Source of the DNA: Dyadobacter chenhuakuii
Lineage (GTDB): Bacteria > Bacteroidota > Bacteroidia > Cytophagales > Spirosomataceae
Direction of reading: 5' to 3'
Length of the DNA stretch: 64,000 nt
NCBI RefSeq assembly: GCF_023821985.2
Contig: NZ_CP098805.1
Location: 1,116,001 to 1,180,000 of the forward strand
Positions 8,006-16,477 of the stretch are shown piece by piece. The position numbers and the translations under genes were made by a program. The notes below the pieces were generated by a model. It made no database searches and was not told the DNA's origin. It worked only from the letters and a program-made list of their open reading frames with translations. How positions within the stretch are numbered: position 1 is the stretch's first letter; every line of letters begins with the position of its first letter.

Positions 8006-9565
8006 ATGGAACAACCTGGTTTTGACTACATTATAGTGGGTGCCGGAGCCGCAGGCAGCGTTTTAGCCAACCGGCTAAGCGCTGACCCGCAGATTCAGGT
8101 GCTGCTTATTGAGGCAGGAAGCAAGGATACGGAGCCTGCGATCCACGACCCGGGCGGCTTTGTAAGTCTATGGGGATCAGATCTCGACTGGAACTTGTCT
8201 ACTACGGATCAGCCCGGGCTGGGCGGCCGGGCTATTACCATCAACCAGGGCAAAGTGCTAGGTGGCGGAACGGCGATCAATGCCATGATGTATGTTCGCG
8301 GCAACCCCGCCAATTTCAATGAATGGGAAGCCATGGGTGCAACAGGATGGGGTTACCAATCTGTTTTGCCTTATTTCAAAAAATCAGAAAACTTTGCAAC
8401 CGGTGCTTCGGAGTTTCATGCAACAGGCGGTGAACTGAGCATTCGCGAGTGTCCGGACGATGTGATGCGTTCCGATCATTTCCTGATCGGTGCCACGCAG
8501 CTGGGTTATGATGGCCCAAACTGGGATTACAATGGTGCACGCCAGGAAAATGGCGCCGGATTGTTGCAATTTCACATTGATAAGAACAACCATCGTGACA
8601 GCAGCGCGTCTGCATTTCTGCATAATATTTCAGAAAGAAAGAATCTGACGATCTACACTAATGTGCTCGTTTCCAATGTGCTGATCGATGATAGAAAAGC
8701 AATCGGTGTTGAGTTACTTGCCAGCGCGGGGAATACAGAGCAGGTTTTTTGCAGTAAAGAAGTGATCCTTTCTGCGGGCGCATTGCATACGCCGAAAATA
8801 TTGCTTTTGTCGGGCATAGGACCGGCAAATGAGTTGGAACAAAACGGCATTCCACTGGTTGCTGACCTTCCCGGTGTTGGGAAAAATTTGCAGGATCATT
8901 TGCAGCTTCCCATGATTTACCGTTCTAAAATCGCGATGCCAAACACCACGCTGTTGACGGGTAATGCATTGTTCGTTAAAGTAAGAGAAGAAAGCAGCGT
9001 CGTAGATCTGCAAATCAATTTTACACCAAGCTTACCCGAACCACTGGCGCCTGTGCTTCCCGACCTGGGCGGACCGGTCTGCATTTTCCTTCCGATCCTG
9101 GTGCAGCCTAAAAGTCGTGGAGAGGTGACATTGCGCTCCGCTAATCCGGCAGACAAGCCTGTGGTTAATCCGAATTACCTGGATCAGGAAGCGGATGTGG
9201 AAGTGCTTTCCAAGGCCGTTGAACTGGTCAGAAAGCTTGCTAATACTCCTAAATTCCTCGAACTGAACGGCGGGGAGATGGTGCCTGGTGCGGATGCGGA
9301 CATTGAAGCATTTGTGAGAAGCCAAAGCACCACGATCTGGCATCCGGCAGGAACTTGTAAAATGGGCACCGACGCAATGTCCGTTGTGGACGCAGAACTA
9401 AGGGTTCACGGCATTCAAAATCTGCGCGTAGCCGATGCGTCTGTTATGCCTACGGTTACGAGCGGGAATACAGTGGCGGCCTGTTTCATGATTGGTGAAA
9501 AGGCAGCCGAAATGATCCTGGCAGCACATCCTGTTGCCGATCTCAAAAAAAGTCTAATCGATTGA
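8006..9565 (+). CDS. GMC (glucose-methanol-choline) family FAD oxidoreductase
   Basis: 519 residues. The FAD-binding GxGxxG motif is at residues 12-17 (VGAGAAGS), followed by the GMC signature region (GGGTAINAMMYVRG). The catalytic His-Asn pair appears as His446 (IWHPAGTCKMG) and Asn488 (TSGNTVAACF). Family enzymes oxidise alcohols to aldehydes or acids, using oxygen or another acceptor. There is no Tat or Sec signal, so it is probably cytoplasmic. It starts 26 bases after the ThDP enzyme gene, and alcohol oxidation beside a ThDP lyase is chemically coherent. Substrate unknown. Confidence 0.92.
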   Translation: MEQPGFDYIIVGAGAAGSVLANRLSADPQIQVLLIEAGSKDTEPAIHDPGGFVSLWGSDLDWNLSTTDQPGLGGRAITINQGKVLGGGTAINAMMYVRGNPANFNEWEAMGATGWGYQSVLPYFKKSENFATGASEFHATGGELSIRECPDDVMRSDHFLIGATQLGYDGPNWDYNGARQENGAGLLQFHIDKNNHRDSSASAFLHNISERKNLTIYTNVLVSNVLIDDRKAIGVELLASAGNTEQVFCSKEVILSAGALHTPKILLLSGIGPANELEQNGIPLVADLPGVGKNLQDHLQLPMIYRSKIAMPNTTLLTGNALFVKVREESSVVDLQINFTPSLPEPLAPVLPDLGGPVCIFLPILVQPKSRGEVTLRSANPADKPVVNPNYLDQEADVEVLSKAVELVRKLANTPKFLELNGGEMVPGADADIEAFVRSQSTTIWHPAGTCKMGTDAMSVVDAELRVHGIQNLRVADASVMPTVTSGNTVAACFMIGEKAAEMILAAHPVADLKKSLID

Positions 9566-9598
9566 TTGAATTATAATTAACTTAAAAAATACAACACA

Positions 9599-10024
9599 AT
9601 GCTAACGCAGGAAGCAATACAAGCACTGGCTCTTGACTGGTATAAGAAGCTGGATGTCCATGTCCCTATGGTTGAAGTTTTGCCGCTGCTTGCGGATGCC
9701 GAACTCGAAATGGTTTTCCCGGAAGCAACCGTTTATGGTTATGCAGGATTTGAAGGCTGGTTTCAGCGCGTGATCCGCATTTTCTTCGACGAAGTGCACA
9801 CCGTGAAAGTGGTGGAGCCGGTCATTACGGGCAACACGGCTGTGGTGAAGGTGGTGGTGCAATGGGAAGCCAGCGTCTGGAATGCCCCTGAGCCATTCAG
9901 CAAGCGCATCAAATGCGATGCTTTCCAAACATGGGAAGTGAAATTGAATGATGCCGGAAATGTGATCATTACCAAATACATCGTCGACGGCCTCGAATAT
10001 CATGAAGGCTCTGCTACGCTATAA
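9599..10024 (+). CDS. NTF2/SnoaL-like small protein
   Basis: 141 residues with the NTF2-like pattern: an N-terminal helix ending in LDWYKKLDVHVPMVEV, then YGYAGFEGWFQRVIRIF, a strand pair HTVKVVEPVITGNTAVVKV, and a final strand near VIITKYIVDGL. It is more diverged from the SnoaL group upstream than those proteins are from each other. It begins 33 bases after the GMC oxidoreductase gene and 35 bases before another NTF2-like gene. Role unknown. Confidence 0.75.
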   Translation: MLTQEAIQALALDWYKKLDVHVPMVEVLPLLADAELEMVFPEATVYGYAGFEGWFQRVIRIFFDEVHTVKVVEPVITGNTAVVKVVVQWEASVWNAPEPFSKRIKCDAFQTWEVKLNDAGNVIITKYIVDGLEYHEGSATL

Positions 10025-10059
10025 ATCAGGTTATTAACCCTTCTCTATTTTTTACAATC

Positions 10060-10452
10060 ATGAAAAACGTTCCGGATACCAAGCTGGGAAAGATGTACAG
10101 AGAACACATCCAGCACATCCTAGATAAGAACATTGACGCGCTTTTGGACCAATACACAGATGACGCAACATTGATCAGCAGCTTCTCCAAATCGCCGGTT
10201 ATCTACAAAGGCCGCGACCAGGTGAACGAGCATATGCAAGGCATTTTGGGGATCGACGGATTGGAAACAGACATTGTGTTCTGGGCCGAAACCGAAAATC
10301 CTGAAACATTGATGATCACCGAACAGATCACGATGACAGTAGGAGGCCAGAAAAGCGAAATGCGCTTCGCCGACAGCTGGGTGCTGCAGGACGGAAAAAT
10401 CGCCATCCATTTTGCCGGAATGGTGCAGCATCCGGACGGAACATTAGCCTAA
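10060..10452 (+). CDS. NTF2-like/ketosteroid-isomerase-like small protein
   Basis: 130 residues of the nuclear transport factor 2 fold: MYREHIQHILDKNIDALLDQ then YTDDATLISSF, YKGRDQVNEHMQGIL, and the strand SWVLQDGKIAIHFAG. It is the eighth and last NTF2/SnoaL domain of this region. No catalytic residues can be assigned by eye. It sits in the same run, 28 bases before a second DJ-1/PfpI gene. Confidence 0.78.
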   Translation: MKNVPDTKLGKMYREHIQHILDKNIDALLDQYTDDATLISSFSKSPVIYKGRDQVNEHMQGILGIDGLETDIVFWAETENPETLMITEQITMTVGGQKSEMRFADSWVLQDGKIAIHFAGMVQHPDGTLA

Positions 10453-10480
10453 TTAAAACATAACCCATAACACTTTCCTC

Positions 10481-11059
10481 ATGAAACTGGCAGGAAAAAA
10501 GATCGGCGTGCTCTTGGAGGCCGATTATTTTGAAAATGAAATATTCTATTACAAATTCCGCTTTCCCGAGGAAGGCGCTGACCTGCATTTTCTGACAAGG
10601 TTATGGGGACAGGATAAACTAACATTCCTTGGCCACGAATATCGTGCGCCGATGGACTGCTGGGAATCGTTCGAAAACATGAGCGACGAAGAACTGCGCA
10701 CTTACGATGCCATCATCGTTCCTTCCGGCATGGTCTCTGACCGGCTGCGTTACACGGAAGACGTAGAAAAAATCCCGCCCGCAACCGAATTCCTGAAACG
10801 CGTTTTTGCGGAACCAGGCATTTTGAAAGGCATCATCTGCCACGGATTATGGCTTACTGCACCCGCAACTGAGCTCGTTCGCGGCCGCAAGCTGGTGTGC
10901 CACAATAACCTTATCGGCGATGCCAAAGCTTACGGAGCCATTTATACCAATGAAGATGTGGTTATGGACGGCGACCTGATCACCGGACGCTCGGGCGGGC
11001 ACGCGCATTTGTTTGCGAAAAAGATCATTGAAACATTGTCAGCAGCTAACCAGAATTAA
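10481..11059 (+). CDS. DJ-1/PfpI family protein (second copy)
   Basis: 192 residues, close to the typical length of PfpI-type proteins. It starts GKKIGVLLEADYFENE with a Glu in the first loop. The nucleophile elbow reads GIICHGLWL, giving Cys120-His121, the Cys-His arrangement seen in PfpI/YhbO-type proteins. The C-terminus (LVCHNNLIGDAKAYGA then LITGRSGGHAHLF) also fits that subfamily. Possible activities are protease, amidase or a glyoxalase/deglycase-like function, and none can be chosen. It ends one base before the ATG of the VOC gene. Confidence 0.88.
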   Translation: MKLAGKKIGVLLEADYFENEIFYYKFRFPEEGADLHFLTRLWGQDKLTFLGHEYRAPMDCWESFENMSDEELRTYDAIIVPSGMVSDRLRYTEDVEKIPPATEFLKRVFAEPGILKGIICHGLWLTAPATELVRGRKLVCHNNLIGDAKAYGAIYTNEDVVMDGDLITGRSGGHAHLFAKKIIETLSAANQN

Positions 11060-11060
11060 C

Positions 11061-11486
11061 ATGAGCGCGACATTTTTTCACCTGGCACTAACCGTTCGGA
11101 ACCTCGCTAAGTTCGAGGAGTTTTATTCCAAATATTTTGGCTTTCGACGGGCAAGGGTCATCAGTCTGGGCGACGATGCCGAGCTGGTTTTCCTCAAAAA
11201 CGACGACAACATTTATTTCGAAATCTTCCCGCCCGAAGAAGACCGCCCTTACCCGATGTCCGAAGCCGACGGCCCGCATTATCCCGGATTAAGGCACATT
11301 GCATTCTCCGTGGACGACATTGATGCCAAAGTAGAAAGCATGGGCGAAGACGCCGTCATCACCCTAGGCCCGCTCCATTTCGACGACGTAATTGAAGGCT
11401 GGAAAACCGTCTGGCTCAAAGATCCGGAAGGGAACATCATAGAAATTACCCAGGGCTATAAGGATCAGGAAGACTTGGTCGCCTAG
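11061..11486 (+). CDS. VOC (glyoxalase/bleomycin-resistance/dioxygenase) superfamily protein
   Basis: 141 residues. I prefer the ATG at 11061 (MSATFFHLALTVRNLAKFEE) because it directly follows the preceding stop; an in-frame start at 11013 would lie inside the upstream gene. Two beta-alpha-beta-beta-beta modules are visible: FHLALTVRNLAKFEEFYSKY, then HIAFSVDDIDAKVE, ending in VWLKDPEGNIIEI. Candidate metal ligands are the N-terminal His, the His of GLRHIAF and the Glu of NIIEI. Fosfomycin-resistance, glyoxalase I and extradiol dioxygenases share this fold. It is the last gene before a palindromic repeat and a 113-base gap. Confidence 0.88.
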   Translation: MSATFFHLALTVRNLAKFEEFYSKYFGFRRARVISLGDDAELVFLKNDDNIYFEIFPPEEDRPYPMSEADGPHYPGLRHIAFSVDDIDAKVESMGEDAVITLGPLHFDDVIEGWKTVWLKDPEGNIIEITQGYKDQEDLVA

Positions 11487-11552
11487 TTCCCTTCGGCTCC
11501 GCTCAGGGTGACAGTGGCCTTGTCCTGTCACCCTGAGCGGAGTCGAAGGGAA
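11487..11552. repeat. Palindromic dispersed repeat, copy 1
   Basis: Two 28-base arms (11487-11514 and 11525-11552) are inverted repeats with one mismatch around a 10-base loop. The core is CTCCGCTCAGGGTGACAG. It starts right after the VOC stop codon. As RNA it would form a very stable hairpin and might end or protect the transcript, but there is no T-run. The same core recurs at 15947-16038, so it looks like a REP-type intergenic repeat. Confidence 0.85.
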
Positions 11553-11599
11553 GGAGCAAAAACGTAAACCATTCAGTAAACACCTTTACCAACTAACGC

Positions 11600-13423
11600 A
11601 TGAATATAAATTTCACTTTTTCAGATACCATTGCAGGGTATATCACGGGATATAATGCAGAGGAACGCTGGTTTACCGTGGAGACATCGGACAAGCGTCC
11701 TTTTAAGATCAACCTGATCGCTTCCACCTATGCCCGCGGTGTGCAGAACCTGACAGAAGGCTGGCAGGATCCGGGCGATATCGCTCCGTTTTTGTCTACG
11801 AACGGCCAGTACGTTTTCGCTTACGGAACATTTTATCCCAATGCTGGCGCAGATGAAAGCACGTTTGAAGCGCAGCAGCTGATTTTCCCGGGCAAGGAGC
11901 CGAAAGCCTATCGCCACGAGGAGCAGAATTACTGGATCACGCAGATCAGCTCGATCGCTTCCAGCTATCTGAAATGGCAATTTGATTATCCAAAGGAGGA
12001 GATCAATTACAAAAATTACCGCACAATGCTCCATTTGGGAGGTTCCAAAAAAGGAGATTACTTGCAGGAAACGGACACGATTTCAAGAATGGTTTACGGA
12101 TTTGCGTCAGCTTATCTGTTAACCGGAAAAGACGAATTCCTGGAAGGTGCTGAGCTTGGAACAGAATATCTGCGCGACCATATGCGCTTTTTTGACCAGG
12201 ACGATGACCTCGTTTACTGGTATCACGGCTTGAAAGTGGAAGGCCAGAAAGAAACCAAATTGCTGACTTCGGAATTTGGCGACGACCTGGATTCGCTTCC
12301 TATGTATGAGCAGATCTACGCATTGGCAGGCCCGACGCAAACTTACCGGATCACCGGCGATCAGCGCATCCGTGATGACATTGACAAGACCATTGATCTT
12401 TTTGAAAAATACTTCAAAGACCACGACGGCGAAGGTTATTTCTCACACTTGCACCCGATCACACTGGATGCGCACGAGGAATCTTTGGCACACAATAAAG
12501 CCCGCAAAAACTGGAACTCAGTAGGGGACCACGCACCGGCTTACCTGATCAACCTCTGGCTGGCCAGCGGCGAGCAGAAGCATGCAGACTTTTTGGAATA
12601 TACATTTGACACCATTACCAGGCATTTCCCGGACTACGAAAACAGCCCGTTTGTTCAGGAGAAATTTTTCGAGGATTGGAGCAAAGACCAGACCTGGGGA
12701 TGGCAGCAAAATCGCGCAGTAGTAGGCCACAACCTTAAAATCGCGTGGAATTTGATCCGTCAGCAATCGCTTACTCCGAAAGAAGAATACCTGGCATTTG
12801 CCAAAAAAATTGCTGAACTCATGCCTGCGGCTGGCTCTGATCAGCAGCGTGGTGGCTGGTATGACGTTGTGGAACGCGTGCAGAAAACGGGTGACAAGCA
12901 CCAGTTTGTATGGCACGACCGCAAAGCATGGTGGCAACAGGAGCAAGCGATCCTTGCTTACCTGATCATGTACGGGGTATTGGGCGATGAAGAATATGAA
13001 AAACAAGCGCGTGAGGCGGCTGCATTCTACAATGCATTCTTCCTGGATAATGATGATGGCGGTGTGTATTTCAATGTGTTGGGCAATGGTATGCCGTATC
13101 TTTTGGGAACAGAGCGTTTCAAAGGAAGCCACTCAATGAGTGCATATCACAGCACAGAACTATGCTATTTGTCAGCTGTTTATATCAATTTGCTGATCAC
13201 CAAGCAGCCGACTTATTTCTACTTTAAGCCTTATCCAAACGGCTGGAAGGACAACATTCTGCGTGTTTCACCGGACATTTTGCCTCCTGGAAGCGTGTAT
13301 ATCAGCGAAGTCTTTATTGACGATCAGCCTTACAGCGATTTCGATGCCTACGGACTTACCGTGAAACTTCCTGAAACAGAGGAACGTATCCGCGTAAAAG
13401 TACAGATCAGTTCGGCCAAGTAA
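11600..13423 (+). CDS. N-acylglucosamine 2-epimerase (AGE)-like protein
   Basis: 607 residues, longer than classic AGE/renin-binding proteins (about 400). Residues about 1-120 form a beta-rich extension. Residues about 120-530 show the helical-barrel pattern of the AGE family: ETDTISRMVYGFASAYLLTG, GHNLKIAWNLIRQQ, GGWYDVV, and KAWWQQEQAILAYL, with His and Glu in positions resembling the sugar-epimerase active site. A short C-terminal beta segment follows. The substrate is unknown, and reversible epimerisation or isomerisation of a sugar is inferred. Its neighbours, a STAS gene 28 bases downstream and then glgX, are arranged as I recall for the cyanobacterial icfG cluster, which also has an AGE-type gene next to STAS and glgX. 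Confidence 0.82.
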   Translation: MNINFTFSDTIAGYITGYNAEERWFTVETSDKRPFKINLIASTYARGVQNLTEGWQDPGDIAPFLSTNGQYVFAYGTFYPNAGADESTFEAQQLIFPGKEPKAYRHEEQNYWITQISSIASSYLKWQFDYPKEEINYKNYRTMLHLGGSKKGDYLQETDTISRMVYGFASAYLLTGKDEFLEGAELGTEYLRDHMRFFDQDDDLVYWYHGLKVEGQKETKLLTSEFGDDLDSLPMYEQIYALAGPTQTYRITGDQRIRDDIDKTIDLFEKYFKDHDGEGYFSHLHPITLDAHEESLAHNKARKNWNSVGDHAPAYLINLWLASGEQKHADFLEYTFDTITRHFPDYENSPFVQEKFFEDWSKDQTWGWQQNRAVVGHNLKIAWNLIRQQSLTPKEEYLAFAKKIAELMPAAGSDQQRGGWYDVVERVQKTGDKHQFVWHDRKAWWQQEQAILAYLIMYGVLGDEEYEKQAREAAAFYNAFFLDNDDGGVYFNVLGNGMPYLLGTERFKGSHSMSAYHSTELCYLSAVYINLLITKQPTYFYFKPYPNGWKDNILRVSPDILPPGSVYISEVFIDDQPYSDFDAYGLTVKLPETEERIRVKVQISSAK

Positions 13424-13450
13424 TTTGAACCACATTAAGAAACTATTCAG

Positions 13451-13789
13451 ATGAAAGTTACCATTACGGATCAGGAAGAAATTACGGTGGTTGCGGTCTC
13501 CGGCGATATAGACAGCAAAACGGCGCCCGAATTTGAAAGAAATGCAAAGGTGGCCATGGACAAAAGCAAGAACATCGCGATTGACCTCACCGAAGTGGGC
13601 TTCATGTCCAGCGCCGGGCTGCGCGTATTGCTGATGGTTTACAGGAATATCAGGTCGCAGGAAGGGAAAGTGGTGCTGGTGGGGGTTTCCGAAGAAATCC
13701 AGGACGTCATGTCAACCACGGGTTTTATCAACTTTTTTACGATCGTGGAAAAGCCGGAAGACGGAGTTGCATTCCTAAAACAAGACTAA
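13451..13789 (+). CDS. STAS-domain anti-sigma factor antagonist (first of two)
   Basis: 112 residues of the SpoIIAA/RsbV type. The phosphorylation loop reads FMSSAGLRVL (residues 51-60); by alignment with SpoIIAA (MDSSGLG) the target is Ser54. The N-terminal strand VVAVSGDIDSKTAPEF and the IDLTEVGFM strand are standard. Such proteins are phosphorylated by an RsbW-type kinase and reactivated by a PP2C phosphatase; both are encoded downstream (16478 and 30795). It sits between the AGE-like gene and glgX, three bases before the latter. What it binds in this organism is unknown, since no sigma factor gene is nearby. Confidence 0.92.
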   Translation: MKVTITDQEEITVVAVSGDIDSKTAPEFERNAKVAMDKSKNIAIDLTEVGFMSSAGLRVLLMVYRNIRSQEGKVVLVGVSEEIQDVMSTTGFINFFTIVEKPEDGVAFLKQD

Positions 13790-13792
13790 TCC

Positions 13793-15913
13793 ATGGCAAC
13801 AGATATCAGGATTGATTACTACCCGACGCACGAGCAGCAGGGGATCAAATTCAGAAGGGGACATGCATTGCCATTTGGTGCGACTATGGTCCCTAACGGA
13901 ATCAATTTCAGCATTTATTCCAGCGAAGCTATCGACTGTACACTCGTATTGTTCGAAAGGGGCGAGGCCGAACCATTTGCAGAAATCCGTTTCCCTGAGG
14001 AATTCCGCACGGGCAATGTGTATTCCATGATCGTGTTTGATCTGGATTACGAGCGCCTGGAATATGGTTACCGCATGGACGGCCCGTTCAAGCCCGAAGA
14101 AGGTCATCGTTTCGACAAAAGCATTATACTCAGCGATCCCTACGCCAAAGCCATTGGCGGACGGGATTCCTGGTTGGCCAAGCCGAATTGGGATAACATT
14201 TACCCGTATCGCTCGCGCCTCGTTTTCGAGGATTTTGACTGGGAAAATGACCACCCGCTCGAAACGCCTATTGAGGATCTGGTCATTTATGAAATGCACG
14301 TGCGCGGCTTTACGCAGCATCCGTCATCGAATGTTAAAAATCCAGGCACATTTGCGGCCATCCGTAGCAAAGTGGCTTACCTGAAAGATCTGGGCATCAA
14401 TTGCGTGGAGCTGATGCCGATTTATGAGTTTGATGAATGGGAAAACAGCAAGGAAAACCCGGTTACAGGCGGTCTGATCGTCAATTTCTGGGGTTATAGC
14501 ACGGTTAATTTCTTCTCTCCAAAGGCAGGTTATGCGGCAACAGGGAAGTTTGGCATGCAAGTGGACGAGCTGAAAACGCTTGTGAAAGAACTCCATAAAA
14601 ACGGCATTGAAGTAATGCTGGACGTGGTTTTCAATCACACAGCCGAAGGCGATCACCGCGGTCATACGATCTCTTTCAGGGGAATAGATAACAAAACTTA
14701 TTACATGCTGACGCCTGAGGGTTATTATTTCAATTTCTCAGGAACTGGCAACACATTGAACTGCAACAATCCGGTGGTGCGGAACATGGTTTTGGACTGT
14801 CTGCGTTACTGGGCAGCCGATTACCATATTGATGGCTTCCGCTTCGACCTCGCCGCCATTCTCGGCCGCGACCAGAACGGCGCGCCATTAAGCAATCCGC
14901 CGCTTTTGGAATCGCTCGCTTACGACCCGATCCTTGCCAAATGCAAGCTCGTAGCAGAAGCATGGGACGCGGGCGGATTGTATCAGGTCGGCTCATTTCC
15001 GGCTTACGGACGCTGGGCCGAATGGAACGGAAAATATCGCGACTCGATCCGGAAATTCTTGAAAGGCGACGAAGGCCTGGTTGGAGAAATGGCACAATGC
15101 ATCCAGGGATGGCCAGATTTGTATTACTATCGCGGCCCGACGGCGAGCATCAATTTCATCGCCTGCCACGACGGTTTCACGCTTTATGACCTCTTCGCTT
15201 ACAATGAAAAACACAACGAAGCGAATGGAGAGAATAACAATGATGGTGGTAATGATAATCATTCATGGAATTGCGGCGTCGAAGGTGAAACAGATGATGC
15301 GTACATTAATCAGCTCCGTCACAAGCAGATAAAGAATGCGTTGTCGATCCTGATGGTGAGTCAGGGTGTGCCAATGATCCTTTCGGGCGATGAAGTTGGG
15401 GTTACCAAAAATGGGAACAACAACACCTATTGCCATGATAACGAGCTCAACTGGCTCGACTGGAGCCTGATGGAAAAAAACGCGGATATTTATCACTTTG
15501 CGCAACGCATCATGCGCTTCCGCCGTGCCCACCCGGTACTGAGGAGCAGGACGCATTTCCAGCACAGGGATTACGTAGGAAGCGGTTTTGCGGACATCAC
15601 ATTCCACGGAACCCAAGCCTGGCAACCCGATTTTTCACCCAGCAGCCGCTGCCTGGCATTCATGCTGGACGGCGCCCACGCCAAAAGCGGAACCATTGTC
15701 GACGACTCCATCTACGTAGCGATGAACTCCCACTGGGATGGCCTGTACTACGAACTCCCACCACTCCCGAATGGACAAAGCTGGCACCTGGCCGTGAATA
15801 CGGACATGCCGTCAGGTGAAGACATTTACGAGATCGGCAAGGAGCCGAAATTGGAGGATCAGGGGAGGTTTTTGGTTGGCGGGAGAGCTACGGTGGTGTT
15901 GGTTGGGAAGTAG
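13793..15913 (+). CDS. glgX: Glycogen debranching enzyme GlgX (GH13 isoamylase type)
   Basis: 706 residues, the usual length for GlgX. The N-terminal CBM48-like domain (about 20-130) is followed by a GH13 barrel. The catalytic triad is Asp352 (GFRFDLAAILG), Glu389 (VAEAWDAGG) and Asp460 (ACHDGFTLYD). The region NEKHNEANGENNNDGG is typical of GlgX/isoamylase. It hydrolyses alpha-1,6 branch points of glycogen-like polymers in the cytoplasm. It starts three bases after a STAS gene, so its expression is tied to a partner-switch component, as in the cyanobacterial icfG cluster. It is followed by the second palindromic repeat region. Confidence 0.95.
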   Translation: MATDIRIDYYPTHEQQGIKFRRGHALPFGATMVPNGINFSIYSSEAIDCTLVLFERGEAEPFAEIRFPEEFRTGNVYSMIVFDLDYERLEYGYRMDGPFKPEEGHRFDKSIILSDPYAKAIGGRDSWLAKPNWDNIYPYRSRLVFEDFDWENDHPLETPIEDLVIYEMHVRGFTQHPSSNVKNPGTFAAIRSKVAYLKDLGINCVELMPIYEFDEWENSKENPVTGGLIVNFWGYSTVNFFSPKAGYAATGKFGMQVDELKTLVKELHKNGIEVMLDVVFNHTAEGDHRGHTISFRGIDNKTYYMLTPEGYYFNFSGTGNTLNCNNPVVRNMVLDCLRYWAADYHIDGFRFDLAAILGRDQNGAPLSNPPLLESLAYDPILAKCKLVAEAWDAGGLYQVGSFPAYGRWAEWNGKYRDSIRKFLKGDEGLVGEMAQCIQGWPDLYYYRGPTASINFIACHDGFTLYDLFAYNEKHNEANGENNNDGGNDNHSWNCGVEGETDDAYINQLRHKQIKNALSILMVSQGVPMILSGDEVGVTKNGNNNTYCHDNELNWLDWSLMEKNADIYHFAQRIMRFRRAHPVLRSRTHFQHRDYVGSGFADITFHGTQAWQPDFSPSSRCLAFMLDGAHAKSGTIVDDSIYVAMNSHWDGLYYELPPLPNGQSWHLAVNTDMPSGEDIYEIGKEPKLEDQGRFLVGGRATVVLVGK

Positions 15914-16038
15914 CGCCCCTTCGGCGGTGGGGCTAGCAGTAGCGCCCCTTCGGCTCCGCTCAGGGTGACAGTGCTGGTTGTACGACGGTACTGGTTAGCA
16001 AAAGCGGAACGCCCTGTCAGCCTGAGCGGAGACGAAGG
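15909..16038. repeat. Palindromic dispersed repeat, copy 2, with a short direct repeat
   Basis: A 17-base direct repeat (AGTAGCGCCCCTTCGGC at 15909-15925 and 15938-15954) overlaps the glgX stop. A larger inverted repeat follows: 15947-15971 pairs with 16014-16038 (25 bases, two mismatches) around a 42-base loop. Its core is the same CTCCGCTCAGGGTGACAG found at 11487-11552. It fills most of the 231-base gap between glgX and the next STAS gene and is probably an intergenic mobile-type repeat. Confidence 0.8.
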
Positions 16039-16144
16039 CACGTCCCCGACGCGGCTCACAAGCACGATGAGTGCGATACGACAGCAACACAAAAAGTAAG
16101 ATTTAAACCTAAAATAATTGTTTCAAAACTTATAAAACAACATC

Positions 16145-16465
16145 ATGGCATTTCAAATAGAATCCTTAATAGAGAATCAGGAGGCGCGGTTTACATTGCA
16201 TGGTGAGCTGGATTCGCTTTCGGCGCGGGTGTTTCAGACCGAGATTGAGAAAATTGCAAATCAGCCGATCGATTCGTTGGTGCTTGATATGGAGGACCTT
16301 AAGTTTATGTCCTCTGCCGGGCTCCGCGTTTTGATTTACTCAAAACAAAAAATCGGGCCGAAATTATCCATTTACATTGTGAAACCCCAGGAACTGATCG
16401 TGGACACGCTTACCAAAACGGGTCTGCAGCACAGCGTTACCATCGTTGATCAATATCCAGTTTAA
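16145..16465 (+). CDS. STAS-domain anti-sigma factor antagonist (second)
   Basis: 106 residues of the RsbV/SpoIIAA type. The loop FMSSAGLRVLIYSK places the predicted phospho-acceptor at Ser57. It is clearly related to, but distinct from, the STAS protein at 13451, so two antagonists share one predicted kinase and one predicted phosphatase. It is 12 bases upstream of the RsbW-like gene, the classic antagonist-kinase order. A new transcript may begin in the 231-base gap upstream, though no clear promoter was identified. Confidence 0.92.
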   Translation: MAFQIESLIENQEARFTLHGELDSLSARVFQTEIEKIANQPIDSLVLDMEDLKFMSSAGLRVLIYSKQKIGPKLSIYIVKPQELIVDTLTKTGLQHSVTIVDQYPV

Positions 16466-16477
16466 CATCTCCTGATA

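Noticed and set aside
12518..13132. Minus-strand open frame of 204 codons
   Set aside because: It lies wholly inside the AGE-like gene, whose family motifs are clear; the antisense frame is Cys/His/Phe-rich without domain features.
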